Source of the DNA: Synchiropus splendidus
Taxonomy: Eukaryota; Chordata; Actinopteri; Syngnathiformes; Callionymidae
Direction of reading: 5' to 3'
Length of the DNA stretch: 64,000 nucleotides
NCBI RefSeq assembly: GCF_027744825.2
Contig: NW_026527085.1
Coordinates: forward strand, 124,001-188,000
Part shown: positions 51,065-63,925 of the stretch, piece by piece
How positions within the stretch are numbered: position 1 is the first letter of the stretch
Layout: every line of letters begins with the position of its first letter
Translations under genes and position numbers: made by a program
Notes under the pieces: model-generated
What the model was told of the DNA's origin: nothing
Database searches by the model: none
What the model saw: only the letters and a program-made list of their open reading frames with translations

Positions 51065-52807
51065 GAGATAAGGTGGGTTTCGGAACGCCAAACATAAAAG
51101 TGTTGATAACTTTTGAAAAACACTTCAGACAGCTTAGATTTGATGTGCAACTACTAGAAAGACCCTTTCTGCTATAGTGGGAGGTTAAAATTTCATGTTC
51201 TGATGCTTCCCTGAAAAGTTATGGCACAATGCACAAAAACGCTTTTCAGCCTGAGATAAGGTGTGTTTCGGAACGCCAAACATAAAAGTGTTGATAACTT
51301 TGGAAAAATACTTCAGACAGTTTAGATTTGATGTGCAACTACTAGAAAGACCCTTTCTGCTATAGTGGGAGGTTAAAATTTCATGTTCTGAAGCTTCCCT
51401 GAAAAGTTATGGCACAATGCACAAAAACGCTTTTCAGCCTGAGATAAGGTGGGTTTCGGAACGCCAAACATAAAAGTGTTGATAACTTTGGAAAAACACT
51501 TCAGACAGTTTAGATTTGATGTGCAACTACTAGAAAGACCCTTTCTGCTATAGTGGGAGGTTAAAATTTCATGTTCTGAAGCTTCCCTGAAAAGTTATGG
51601 CACAATGCACAAAAACGCTTTTCAGCCTGAGATAAGGTGGGTTTCGGAACGCCAAACATAAAAGTGTTGATAACTTTCGAAAAACACTTCAGAGAGCTTA
51701 GATTTGATGTGCACCTACTAGAAAGACCCTTTCTGCTATAGTGGGAGGTTAAAATTTCATGTTCTGAAGCTTCCCTGAAAAGTTATGGCACAATGCACAA
51801 AAACGCTTTTCAGCCTGAGATAAGGTGGGTTTCGGAACGCCAAACATAAAAGTGTTGATAACTTTCGAAAAACACTTCAGAGAGCTTAGATTTGATGTGC
51901 ACCTACTAGAAAGACCCTTTCTGCTATAGTGGGAGGTTAAAATTTCATGTTCTGAAGCTTTCCTGAAAAGTTATGGCACAATGCACAAAAACGCTTTTCA
52001 GCCTGAGATAAGGTGGGTTTCGGAACGCCAAACATAAAAGTGTTGATAACTTTCGAAAAACACTTCAGAGAGCTTAGATTTGATGTGCACCTACTAGAAA
52101 GACCCTTTCTGCTATAGTGGGAGGTTAAAATTTCATGTTCTGAAGCTTCCCTGAAAAGTTATGGCACAATGCGTAAAAACGCTTTTCAGCCTGAGATAAG
52201 GTGGGTTTCGGAACGCCAAACATAAAAGTGTTGATAACTTTGGAAAAACACTTCAGACAGTTTAGATTTGATGTGCAACTACTAGAAAGACCCTTTCTGC
52301 TATAGTGGGAGGTTAAAATTTCATGTTCTGAAGCTTCCCTGAAAAGTTATCGCACAATGCACAAAAACGCTTTTCAGCCTGAGATAAGGTGGGTTTCGGA
52401 ACGCCAAACATAAAAGTGTTAATAACTTTGGAAAAACACTTCAGACAGTTTAGATTTGATGTGCAACTACTAGAAAGACCCTTTCTGCTATAGTGGGAGG
52501 TTAAAATTTCATGTTCTGAAGCTTCCCTGAAAAGTTATGGCACAATGCACAAAAACGCTTTTCAGCCTGAGATAAGGTGGGTTTCGGAACGCCAAACATA
52601 AAAGTGTTGATAACTTTGGAAAAACACTTCAGACAGTTTAGATTTGATGTGCAACTACTAGAAAGACCCTTTCTGCTATAGTGGGAGGTTAAAATTTCAT
52701 GTTCTGAAGCTTCCCTGAAAAGTTATGGCACAATGCACAAAAACGCTTTTCAGCCTGAGATAAGGTGGGTTTCGGAACGCCAAACATAAAAGTGTTGATA
52801 ACTTTGG

Positions 52808-52813
52808 AAAAAA
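52808..52813. other. 1-bp insertion in the A-run (six A instead of five)
   Basis: The same homopolymer as the insertion at 45098, followed by the private change ttcaaagag. It lengthens that monomer to 189 bp (52645 to 52834). Confidence 0.9.
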
Positions 52814-53021
52814 CACTTCAAAGAGCTTAGATTTGATGTGCACCTACTAGAAAGACCCTTTCTGCTATAGTGGGAGGTTAAAATTTCATGTTCTGAAGCT
52901 TCCCTGAAAAGTTATGGCACAATGCACAAAAACGCTTTTCAGCCTGAGATAAGGTGGGTTTCGGAACGCCAAACATAAAAGTGTTGATAACTTTGGAAAA
53001 ACACTTCAGACAGTTTAGATT

Positions 53022-54337
53022 TGATGTGCAACTACTAGAAAGACCCTTTCTGCTATAGTGGGAGGTTAAAATTTCATGTTCTGAAGCTTCCCTGAAAAGT
53101 TATGGCACAATGCACAAAAACGCTTTTCAGCCTGAGATAAGGTGGGTTTCGGAACGCCAAACATAAAAGTGTTGATAACTTTCGAAAAACACTTCAGAGA
53201 GCTTAGATTTGATGTGCACCTACTAGAAAGACCCTTTCTGCTATAGTGGGAGGTTAAAATTTCATGTTCTGAAGCTTCCCTGAAAAGTTATGGCACAATG
53301 CGTAAAAACGCTTTTCAGCCTGAGATAAGGTGGGTTTCGGAACGCCAAACATAAAAGTGTTGATAACTTTGGAAAAACACTTCAGACAGTTTAGATTTGA
53401 TGTGCAACTACTAGAAAGACCCTTTCTGCTATAGTGGGAGGTTAAAATTTCATGTTCTGAAGCTTTCCTGAAAAGTTATGGCACAATGCACAAAAACGCT
53501 TTTCAGCCTGAGATAAGGTGGGTTTCGGAACGCCAAACATAAAAGTGTTGATAACTTTGGAAAAACACTTCAGACAGTTTAGATTTGATGTGCAACTACT
53601 AGAAAGACCCTTTCTGCTATAGTGGGAGGTTAAAATTTCATGTTCTGAAGCTTTCCTGAAAAGTTATGGCACAATGCACAAAAACGCTTTTCAGCCTGAG
53701 ATAAGGTGGGTTTCGGAACGCCAAACATAAAAGTGTTGATAACTTTTGAAAAACACTTCAGACAGCTTAGATTTGATGTGCAACTACTAGAAAGACCCTT
53801 TCTGCTATAGTGGGAGGTTAAAATTTCATGTTCTGAAGCTTCCCTGAAAAGTTATGGCACAATGCACAAAAACGCTTTTCAGCCTGAGATAAGGTGGGTT
53901 TCGGAACGCCAAACATAAAAGTGTTGATAACTTTGGAAAAACACTTCAGACAGTTTAGATTTGATGTGCAACTACTAGAAAGACCCTTTCTGCTATAGTG
54001 GGAGGTTAAAATTTCATGTTCTGAAGCTTCCCTGAAAAGTTATGGCACAATGCGTAAAAACGCTTTTCAGCCTGAGATAAGGTGGGTTTCGGAACGCCAA
54101 ACATAAAAGTGTTAATAACTTTGGAAAAACACTTCAGACAGTTTAGATTTGATGTGCAACTACTAGAAAGACCCTTTCTGCTATAGTGGGAGGTTAAAAT
54201 TTCATGTTCTGAAGCTTCCCTGAAAAGTTATGGCACAATGCACAAAAACGCTTTTCAGCCTGAGATAAGGTGGGTTTCGGAACGCCAAACATAAAAGTGT
54301 TGATAACTTTCGAAAAACACTTCAGACAGCTTAGATT
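53022..54337. repeat. Seven-monomer block with mixed types, copy 3 of 3
   Basis: The same order E, A, (69T+162G), B, C, (GT+153A), H as at 17.3 and 29.3 kb. It lies far to the right, showing that blocks are shared across the whole window and not only between neighbours. Confidence 0.7.
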
Positions 54338-57300
54338 TGATGTGCACCTACTAGAAAGACCCTTTCTGCTATAGTGGGAGGTTAAAATTTCATGTTCTGA
54401 AGCTTCCCTGAAAAGTTATGGCACAATGCGTAAAAACGCTTTTCAGCCTGAGATAAGGTGGGTTTCGGAACGCCAAACATAAAAGTGTTGATAACTTTGG
54501 AAAAACACTTCAGACAGTTTAGATTTGATGTGCAACTACTAGAAAGACCCTTTCTGCTATAGTGGGAGGTTAAAATTTCATGTTCTGAAGCTTCTCTGAA
54601 AAGTTATGGCACAATGCACAAAAACGCTTTTCAGCCTGAGATAAGGTGGGTTTCGGAACGCCAAACATAAAAGTGTTGATAACTTTCGAAAAACACTTCA
54701 GAGAGCTTAGATTTGATGTGCACCTACTAGAAAGACCCTTTCTGCTATAGTGGGAGGTTAAAATTTCATGTTCTGAAGCTTCCCTGAAAAGTTATGGCAC
54801 AATGCGTAAAAACGCTTTTCAGCCTGAGATAAGGTGGGTTTCGGAACGCCAAACATAAAAGTGTTGATAACTTTGGAAAAACACTTCAGACAGTTTAGAT
54901 TTGATGTGCAACTACTAGAAAGACCCTTTCTGCTATAGTGGGAGGTTAAAATTTCATGTTCTGAAGCTTTCCTGAAAAGTTATGGCACAATGCACAAAAA
55001 CGCTTTTCAGCCTGAGATAAGGTGGGTTTCGGAACGCCAAACATAAAAGTGTTGATAACTTTTGAAAAACACTTCAGACAGCTTAGATTTGATGTGCAAC
55101 TACTAGAAAGACCCTTTCTGCTATAGTGGGAGGTTAAAATTTCATGTTCTGAAGCTTCCCTGAAAAGTTATGGCACAATGCACAAAAACGCTTTTCAGCC
55201 TGAGATAAGGTGGGTTTCGGAACGCCAAACATAAAAGTGTTGATAACTTTGGAAAAACACTTCAGACAGTTTAGATTTGATGTGCAACTACTAGAAAGAC
55301 CCTTTCTGCTATAGTGGGAGGTTAAAATTTCATGTTCTGAAGCTTCCCTGAAAAGTTATGGCACAATGCACAAAAACGCTTTTCAGCCTGAGATAAGGTG
55401 GGTTTCGGAACGCCAAACATAAAAGTGTTGATAACTTTCGAAAAACACTTCAGAGAGCTTAGATTTGATGTGCACCTACTAGAAAGACCCTTTCTGCTAT
55501 AGTGGGAGGTTAAAATTTCATGTTCTGAAGCTTCCCTGAAAAGTTATGGCACAATGCGTAAAAACGCTTTTCAGCCTGAGATAAGGTGGGTTTCGGAACG
55601 CCAAACATAAAAGTGTTGATAACTTTGGAAAAACACTTCAGACAGTTTAGATTTGATGTGCAACTACTAGAAAGACCCTTTCTGCTATAGTGGGAGGTTA
55701 AAATTTCATGTTCTGAAGCTTTCCTGAAAAGTTATGGCACAATGCACAAAAACGCTTTTCAGCCTGAGATAAGGTGGGTTTCGGAACGCCAAACATAAAA
55801 GTGTTGATAACTTTTGAAAAACACTTCAGACAGCTTAGATTTGATGTGCAACTACTAGAAAGACCCTTTCTGCTATAGTGGGAGGTTAAAATTTTATGTT
55901 CTGAAGCTTCCCTGAAAAGTTATGGCACAATGCACAAAAACGCTTTTCAGCCTGAGATAAGGTGGGTTTCGGAACGCCAAACATAAAAGTGTTGATAACT
56001 TTGGAAAAACACTTCAGACAGTTTAGATTTGATGTGCAACTACTAGAAAGACCCTTTCTGCTATAGTGGGAGGTTAAAATTTCATGTTCTGAAGCTTCCC
56101 TGAAAAGTTATGGCACAATGCACAAAAACGCTTTTCAGCCTGAGATAAGGTGGGTTTCGGAACGCCAAACATAAAAGTGTTGATAACTTTGGAAAAACAC
56201 TTCAGACAGTTTAGATTTGATGTGCAACTACTAGAAAGACCCTTTCTGCTATAGTGGGAGGTTAAAATTTCATGTTCTGAAGCTTCCCTGAAAAGTTATG
56301 GCACAATGCACAAAAACGCTTTTCAGCCTGAGATAAGGTGGGTTTCGGAACGCCAAACATAAAAGTGTTGATAACTTTCGAAAAACACTTCAGAGAGCTT
56401 AGATTTGATGTGCACCTACTAGAAAGACCCTTTCTGCTATAGTGGGAGGTTAAAATTTCATGTTCTGAAGCTTTCCTGAAAAGTTATGGCACAATGCACA
56501 AAAACGCTTTTCAGCCTGAGATAAGGTGGGTTTCGGAACGCCAAACATAAAAGTGTTGATAACTTTCGAAAAACACTTCAGAGAGCTTAGATTTGATGTG
56601 CACCTACTAGAAAGACCCTTTCTGCTATAGTGGGAGGTTAAAATTTCATGTTCTGAAGCTTCCCTGAAAAGTTATGGCACAATGCGTAAAAACGCTTTTC
56701 AGCCTGAGATAAGGTGGGTTTCGGAACGCCAAACATAAAAGTGTTGATAACTTTGGAAAAACACTTCAGACAGCTTAGATTTGATGTGCAACTACTAGAA
56801 AGACCCTTTCTGCTATAGTGGGAGGTTAAAATTTCATGTTCTGAAGCTTCCCTGAAAAGTTATGGCACAATGCACAAAAACGCTTTTCAGCCTGAGATAA
56901 GGTGGGTTTCGGAACGCCAAACATAAAAGTGTTGATAACTTTCGAAAAACACTTCAGAGAGCTTAGATTTGATGTGCACCTACTAGAAAGACCCTTTCTG
57001 CTATAGTGGGAGGTTAAAATTTCATGTTCTGAAGCTTCCCTGAAAAGTTATGGCACAATGCGTAAAAACGCTTTTCAGCCTGAGATAAGGTGGGTTTCGG
57101 AACGCCAAACATAAAAGTGTTGATAACTTTGGAAAAACACTTCAGACAGTTTAGATTTGATGTGCAACTACTAGAAAGACCCTTTCTGCTATAGTGGGAG
57201 GTTAAAATTTCATGTTCTGAAGCTTCCCTGAAAAGTTATGGCACAATGCACAAAAACGCTTTTCAGCCTGAGATAAGGTGGGTTTCGGAACGCCAAACAT

Positions 57301-57345
57301 AAAAGTGTTGATAACTTTGGAAAAACACTTCAGACAGTTTAGATT

Positions 57346-60300
57346 TGATGTGCACCTACTAGAAAGACCCTTTCTGCTATAGTGGGAGGTTAAAATTTCA
57401 TGTTCTGAAGCTTCCCTGAAAAGTTATGGCACAATGCGTAAAAACGCTTTTCAGCCTGAGATAAGGTGGGTTTCGGAACGCCAAACATAAAAGTGTTGAT
57501 AACTTTGGAAAAACACTTCAGACAGTTTAGATTTGATGTGCAACTACTAGAAAGACCCTTTCTGCTATAGTGGGAGGTTAAAATTTCATGTTCTGAAGCT
57601 TCCCTGAAAAGTTATGGCACAATGCACAAAAACGCTTTTCAGCCTGAGATAAGGTGGGTTTCGGAACGCCAAACATAAAAGTGTTAATAACTTTGGAAAA
57701 ACACTTCAGACAGTTTAGATTTGATGTGCAACTACTAGAAAGACCCTTTCTGCTATAGTGGGAGGTTAAAATTTCATGTTCTGAAGCTTCCCTGAAAAGT
57801 TATGGCACAATGCACAAAAACGCTTTTCAGCCTGAGATAAGGTGGGTTTCGGAACGCCAAACATAAAAGTGTTGATAACTTTCGAAAAACACTTCAGAGA
57901 GCTTAGATTTGATGTGCACCTACTAGAAAGACCCTTTCTGCTATAGTGGGAGGTTAAAATTTCATGTTCTGAAGCTTCCCTGAAAAGTTATGGCACAATG
58001 CGTAAAAACGCTTTTCAGCCTGAGATAAGGTGGGTTTCGGAACGCCAAACATAAAAGTGTTGATAACTTTGGAAAAACACTTCAGACAGTTTAGATTTGA
58101 TGTGCAACTACTAGAAAGACCCTTTCTGCTATAGTGGGAGGTTAAAATTTCATGTTCTGAAGCTTTCCTGAAAAGTTATGGCACAATGCACAAAAACGCT
58201 TTTCAGCCTGAGATAAGGTGGGTTTCGGAACGCCAAACATTAAAGTGTTGATAACTTTTGAAAAACACTTCAGACAGCTTAGATTTGATGTGCAACTACT
58301 AGAAAGACCCTTTCTGCTATAGTGGGAGGTTAAAATTTCATGTTCTGAAGCTTCCCTGAAAAGTTATGGCACAATGCACAAAAACGCTTTTCAGCCTGAG
58401 ATAAGGTGGGTTTCGGAACGCCAAACATAAAAGTGTTGATAACTTTGGAAAAACACTTCAGACAGTTTAGATTTGATGTGCAACTACTAGAAAGACCCTT
58501 TCTGCTATAGTGGGAGGTTAAAATTTCATGTTCTGAAGCTTCCCTGAAAAGTTATGGCACAATGCACAAAAACGCTTTTCAGCCTGAGATAAGGTGGGTT
58601 TCGGAACGCCAAACATAAAAGTGTTGATAACTTTCGAAAAACACTTCAGAGAGCTTAGATTTGATGTGCACCTACTAGAAAGACCCTTTCTGCTATAGTG
58701 GGAGGTTAAAATTTCATGTTCTGAAGCTTCCCTGAAAAGTTATGGCACAATGCGTAAAAACGCTTTTCAGCCTGAGATAAGGTGGGTTTCGGAACGCCAA
58801 ACATAAAAGTGTTGATAACTTTGGAAAAACACTTCAGACAGTTTAGATTTGATGTGCAACTACTAGAAAGACCCTTTCTGCTATAGTGGGAGGTTAAAAT
58901 TTCATGTTCTGAAGCTTTCCTGAAAAGTTATGGCACAATGCACAAAAACGCTTTTCAGCCTGAGATAAGGTGGGTTTCGGAACGCCAAACATAAAAGTGT
59001 TGATAACTTTTGAAAAACACTTCAGACAGCTTAGATTTGATGTGCAACTACTAGAAAGACCCTTTCTGCTATAGTGGGAGGTTAAAATTTCATGTTCTGA
59101 AGCTTCCCTGAAAAGTTATGGCACAATGCACAAAAACGCTTTTCAGCCTGAGATAAGGTGGGTTTCGGAACGCCAAACATAAAAGTGTTGATAACTTTCG
59201 AAAAACACTTCAGAGAGCTTAGATTTGATGTGCACCTACTAGAAAGACCCTTTCTGCTATAGTGGGAGGTTAAAATTTCATGTTCTGAAGCTTTCCTGAA
59301 AAGTTATGGCACAATGCACAAAAACGCTTTTCAGCCTGAGATAAGGTGGGTTTCGGAACGCCAAACATAAAAGTGTTGATAACTTTTGAAAAACACTTCA
59401 GACAGCTTAGATTTGATGTGCAACTACTAGAAAGACCCTTTCTGCTATAGTGGGAGGTTAAAATTTCATGTTCTGAAGCTTCCCTGAAAAGTTATGGCAC
59501 AATGCACAAAAACGCTTTTCAGCCTGAGATAAGGTGGGTTTCGGAACGCCAAACATAAAAGTGTTGATAACTTTGGAAAAACACTTCAGACAGTTTAGAT
59601 TTGATGTGCAACTACTAGAAAGACCCTTTCTGCTATAGTGGGAGGTTAAAATTTCATGTTCTGAAGCTTCCCTGAAAAGTTATGGCACAATGCACAAAAA
59701 CGCTTTTCAGCCTGAGAAAAGGTGGGTTTCGGAACGCCAAACATAAAAGTGTTAATAACTTTGGAAAAACACTTCAGACAGTTTAGATTTGATGTGCAAT
59801 TACTAGAAAGACCCTTTCTGCTATAGTGGGAGGTTAAAATTTCATGTTCTGAAGCTTCCCTGAAAAGTTATGGCACAATGCACAAAAACGCTTTTCAGCC
59901 TGAGATAAGGTGGGTTTCGGAACGCCAAACATAAAAGTGTTGATAACTTTCGAAAAACACTTCAGACAGCTTAGATTTGATGTGCACCTACTAGAAAGAC
60001 CCTTTCTGCTATAGTGGGAGGTTAAAATTTCATGTTCTGAAGCTTCCCTGAAAAGTTATGGCACAATGCGTAAAAACGCTTTTCAGCCTGAGATAAGGTG
60101 GGTTTCGGAACGCCAAACATAAAAGTGTTGATAACTTTGGAAAAACACTTCAGACAGTTTAGATTTGATGTGCAACTACTAGAAAGACCCTTTCTGCTAT
60201 AGTGGGAGGTTAAAATTTCATGTTCTGAAGCTTCCCTGAAAAGTTATGGCACAATGCACAAAAACGCTTTTCAGCCTGAGATAAGGTGGGTTTCGGAACG

Positions 60301-62985
60301 CCAAACATAAAAGTGTTAATAACTTTGGAAAAACACTTCAGACAGTTTAGATTTGATGTGCAACTACTAGAAAGACCCTTTCTGCTATAGTGGGAGGTTA
60401 AAATTTCATGTTCTGAAGCTTCCCTGAAAAGTTATGGCACAATGCACAAAAACGCTTTTCAGCCTGAGATAAGGTGGGTTTCGGAACGCCAAACATAAAA
60501 GTGTTGATAACTTTCGAAAAACACTTCAGAGAGCTTAGATTTGATGTGCACCTACTAGAAAGACCCTTTCTGCTATAGTGGGAGGTTAAAATTTCATGTT
60601 CTGAAGCTTCCCTGAAAAGTTATGGCACAATGCGTAAAAACGCTTTTCAGCCTGAGATAAGGTGGGTTTCGGAACGCCAAACATAAAAGTGTTGATAACT
60701 TTGGAAAAACACTTCAGACAGTTTAGATTTGATGTGCAACTACTAGAAAGACCCTTTCTGCTATAGTGGGAGGTTAAAATTTCATGTTCTGAAGCTTTCC
60801 TGAAAAGTTATGGCACAATGCACAAAAACGCTTTTCAGCCTGAGATAAGGTGGGTTTCGGAACGCCAAACATAAAAGTGTTGATAACTTTTGAAAAACAC
60901 TTCAGACAGCTTAGATTTGATGTGCAACTACTAGAAAGACCCTTTCTGCTATAGTGGGAGGTTAAAATTTCATGTTCTGAAGCTTCCCTGAAAAGTTATG
61001 GCACAATGCACAAAAACGCTTTTCAGCCTGAGATAAGGTGGGTTTCGGAACGCCAAACATAAAAGTGTTGATAACTTTGGAAAAACACTTCAGACAGTTT
61101 AGATTTGATGTGCAACTACTAGAAAGACCCTTTCTGCTATAGTGGGAGGTTAAAATTTCATGTTCTGAAGCTTCCCTGAAAAGTTATGGCACAATGCACA
61201 AAAACGCTTTTCAGCCTGAGATAAGGTGGGTTTCGGAACGCCAAACATAAAAGTGTTGATAACTTTCGAAAAACACTTCAGAGAGCTTAGATTTGATGTG
61301 CACCTACTAGAAAGACCCTTTCTGCTATAGTGGGAGGTTAAAATTTCATGTTCTGAAGCTTCCCTGAAAAGTTATGGCACAATGCGTAAAAACGCTTTTC
61401 AGCCTGAGATAAGGTGGGTTTCGGAACGCCAAACATAAAAGTGTTGATAACTTTGGAAAAACACTTCAGACAGTTTAGATTTGATGTGCAACTACTAGAA
61501 AGACCCTTTCTGCTATAGTGGGAGGTTAAAATTTCATGTTCTGAAGCTTTCCTGAAAAGTTATGGCACAATGCACAAAAACGCTTTTCAGCCTGAGATAA
61601 GGTGGGTTTCGGAACGCCAAACATAAAAGTGTTGATAACTTTTGAAAAACACTTCAGACAGCTTAGATTTGATGTGCAACTACTAGAAAGACCCTTTCTG
61701 CTATAGTGGGAGGTTAAAATTTCATGTTCTGAAGCTTCCCTGAAAAGTTATGGCACAATGCACAAAAACGCTTTTCAGCCTGAGATAAGGTGTGTTTCGG
61801 AACGCCAAACATAAAAGTGTTGATAACTTTGGAAAAATACTTCAGACAGTTTAGATTTGATGTGCAACTACTAGAAAGACCCTTTCTGCTATAGTGGGAG
61901 GTTAAAATTTCATGTTCTGAAGCTTCCCTGAAAAGTTATGGCACAATGCACAAAAACGCTTTTCAGCCTGAGATAAGGTGGGTTTCGGAACGCCAAACAT
62001 AAAAGTGTTGATAACTTTGGAAAAACACTTCAGACAGTTTAGATTTGATGTGCAACTACTAGAAAGACCCTTTCTGCTATAGTGGGAGGTTAAAATTTCA
62101 TGTTCTGAAGCTTCCCTGAAAAGTTATGGCACAATGCACAAAAACGCTTTTCAGCCTGAGATAAGGTGGGTTTCGGAACGCCAAACGTAAAAGTGTTGAT
62201 AACTTTCGAAAAACAGTTCAGAGAGCTTAGATTTGATGTGCACCTACTAGAAAGACCCTTTCTGCTATAGTGGGAGGTTAAAATTTCATGTTCTGAAGCT
62301 TCCCTGAAAAGTTATGGCACAATGCACAAAAACGCTTTTCAGCCTGAGATAAGGTGGGTTTCGGAACGCCAAACATAAAAGTGTTGATAACTTTCGAAAA
62401 ACACTTCAGAGAGCTTAGATTTGATGTGCACCTACTAGAAAGACCCTTTCTGCTATAGTGGGAGGTTAAAATTTCATGTTCTGAAGCTTTCCTGAAAAGT
62501 TATGGCACAATGCACAAAAACGCTTTTCAGCCTGAGATAAGGTGGGTTTCGGAACGCCAAACATAAAAGTGTTGATAACTTTCGAAAAACACTTCAGAGA
62601 GCTTAGATTTGATGTGCACCTACTAGAAAGACCCTTTCTGCTATAGTGGGAGGTTAAAATTTCATGTTCTGAAGCTTCCCTGAAAAGTTATGGGACAATG
62701 CGTAAAAACGCTTTTCAGCCTGAGATAAGGTGGGTTTCGGAACGCCAAACATAAAAGTGTTGATAACTTTGGAAAAACACTTCAGACAGTTTAGATTTGA
62801 TGTGCAACTACTAGAAAGACCCTTTCTGCTATAGTGGGAGGTTAAAATTTCATGTTCTGAAGCTTCCCTGAAAAGTTATCGCACAATGCACAAAAACGCT
62901 TTTCAGCCTGAGATAAGGTGGGTTTCGGAACGCCAAACATAAAAGTGTTAATAACTTTGGAAAAACACTTCAGACAGTTTAGATT
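57346..62985. repeat. Large segmental duplicate, right member (30 monomers, 5.64 kb)
   Basis: Counterpart of 47004-52456 with one more monomer: separate A and B monomers stand where the left member has a single hybrid. Private changes acquired since include gagaaaagg near 59718, caattac near 59810, aacgtaa near 62187, cagttcag near 62216 and tgggac near 62694. Confidence 0.8.
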
Positions 62986-63925
62986 TGATGTGCAACTACT
63001 AGAAAGACCCTTTCTGCTATAGTGGGAGGTTAAAATTTCATGTTCTGAAGCTTCCCTGAAAAGTTATGGCACAATGCACAAAAACGCTTTTCAGCCTGAG
63101 ATAAGGTGGGTTTCGGAACGCCAAACATAAAAGTGTTGATAACTTTCGAAAAACACTTCAGAGAGCTTAGATTTGATGTGCACCTACTAGAAAGACCCTT
63201 TCTGCTATAGTGGGAGGTTAAAATTTCATGTTCTGAAGCTTCCCTGAAAAGTTATGGCACAATGCGTAAAAACGCTTTTCAGCCTGAGATAAGGTGGGTT
63301 TCGGAACGCCAAATATAAAAGTGTTGATAACTTTGGAAAAACACTTCAGACAGTTTAGATTTGATGTGCAACTACTAGAAAGACCCTTTCTGCTATAGTG
63401 GGAGGTTAAAATTTCATGTTCTGAAGCTTTCCTGAAAAGTTATGGCACAATGCACAAAAACGCTTTTCAGCCTGAGATAAGGTGGGTTTCGGAACGCCAA
63501 ACATAAAAGTGTTGATAACTTTTGAAAAACACTTCAGACATCTTAGATTTGATGTGCAACTACTAGAAAGACCCTTTCTGCTATAGTGGGAGGTTAAAAT
63601 TTCATGTTCTGAAGCTTCCCTGAAAAGTTATGGCACAATGCACAAAAACGCTTTTCAGCCTGAGATAAGGTGGGTTTCGGAACGCCAAACATAAAAGTGT
63701 TGATAACTTTGGAAAAACACTTCAGACAGTTTAGATTTGATGTGCAACTACTAGAAAGACCCTTTCTGCTATAGTGGGAGGTTAAAATTTCATGTTCTGA
63801 AGCTTCCCTGAAAAGTTATGGCACAATGCACAAAAACGCTTTTCAGCCTGAGATAAGGTGGGTTTCGGAACGCCAAACATAAAAGTGTTGATAACTTTCG
63901 AAAAACACTTCAGAGAGCTTAGATT

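Larger units (their letters stand above)
47004..52456. repeat. Large segmental duplicate, left member (29 monomers, about 5.45 kb)
   Basis: The monomer order matches 57346-62985. Shared rare bases are catta at 47899/58241, gtgtgt at 51264/61793 with the linked aatactt, and ttatcgc at 52351/62880. The offset is 55 monomers at the left and 56 at the right. The one-monomer difference maps to 48320-48507, a hybrid monomer with the start of type A and the end of type B. This member contains the insertion at 51063. Confidence 0.8.
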
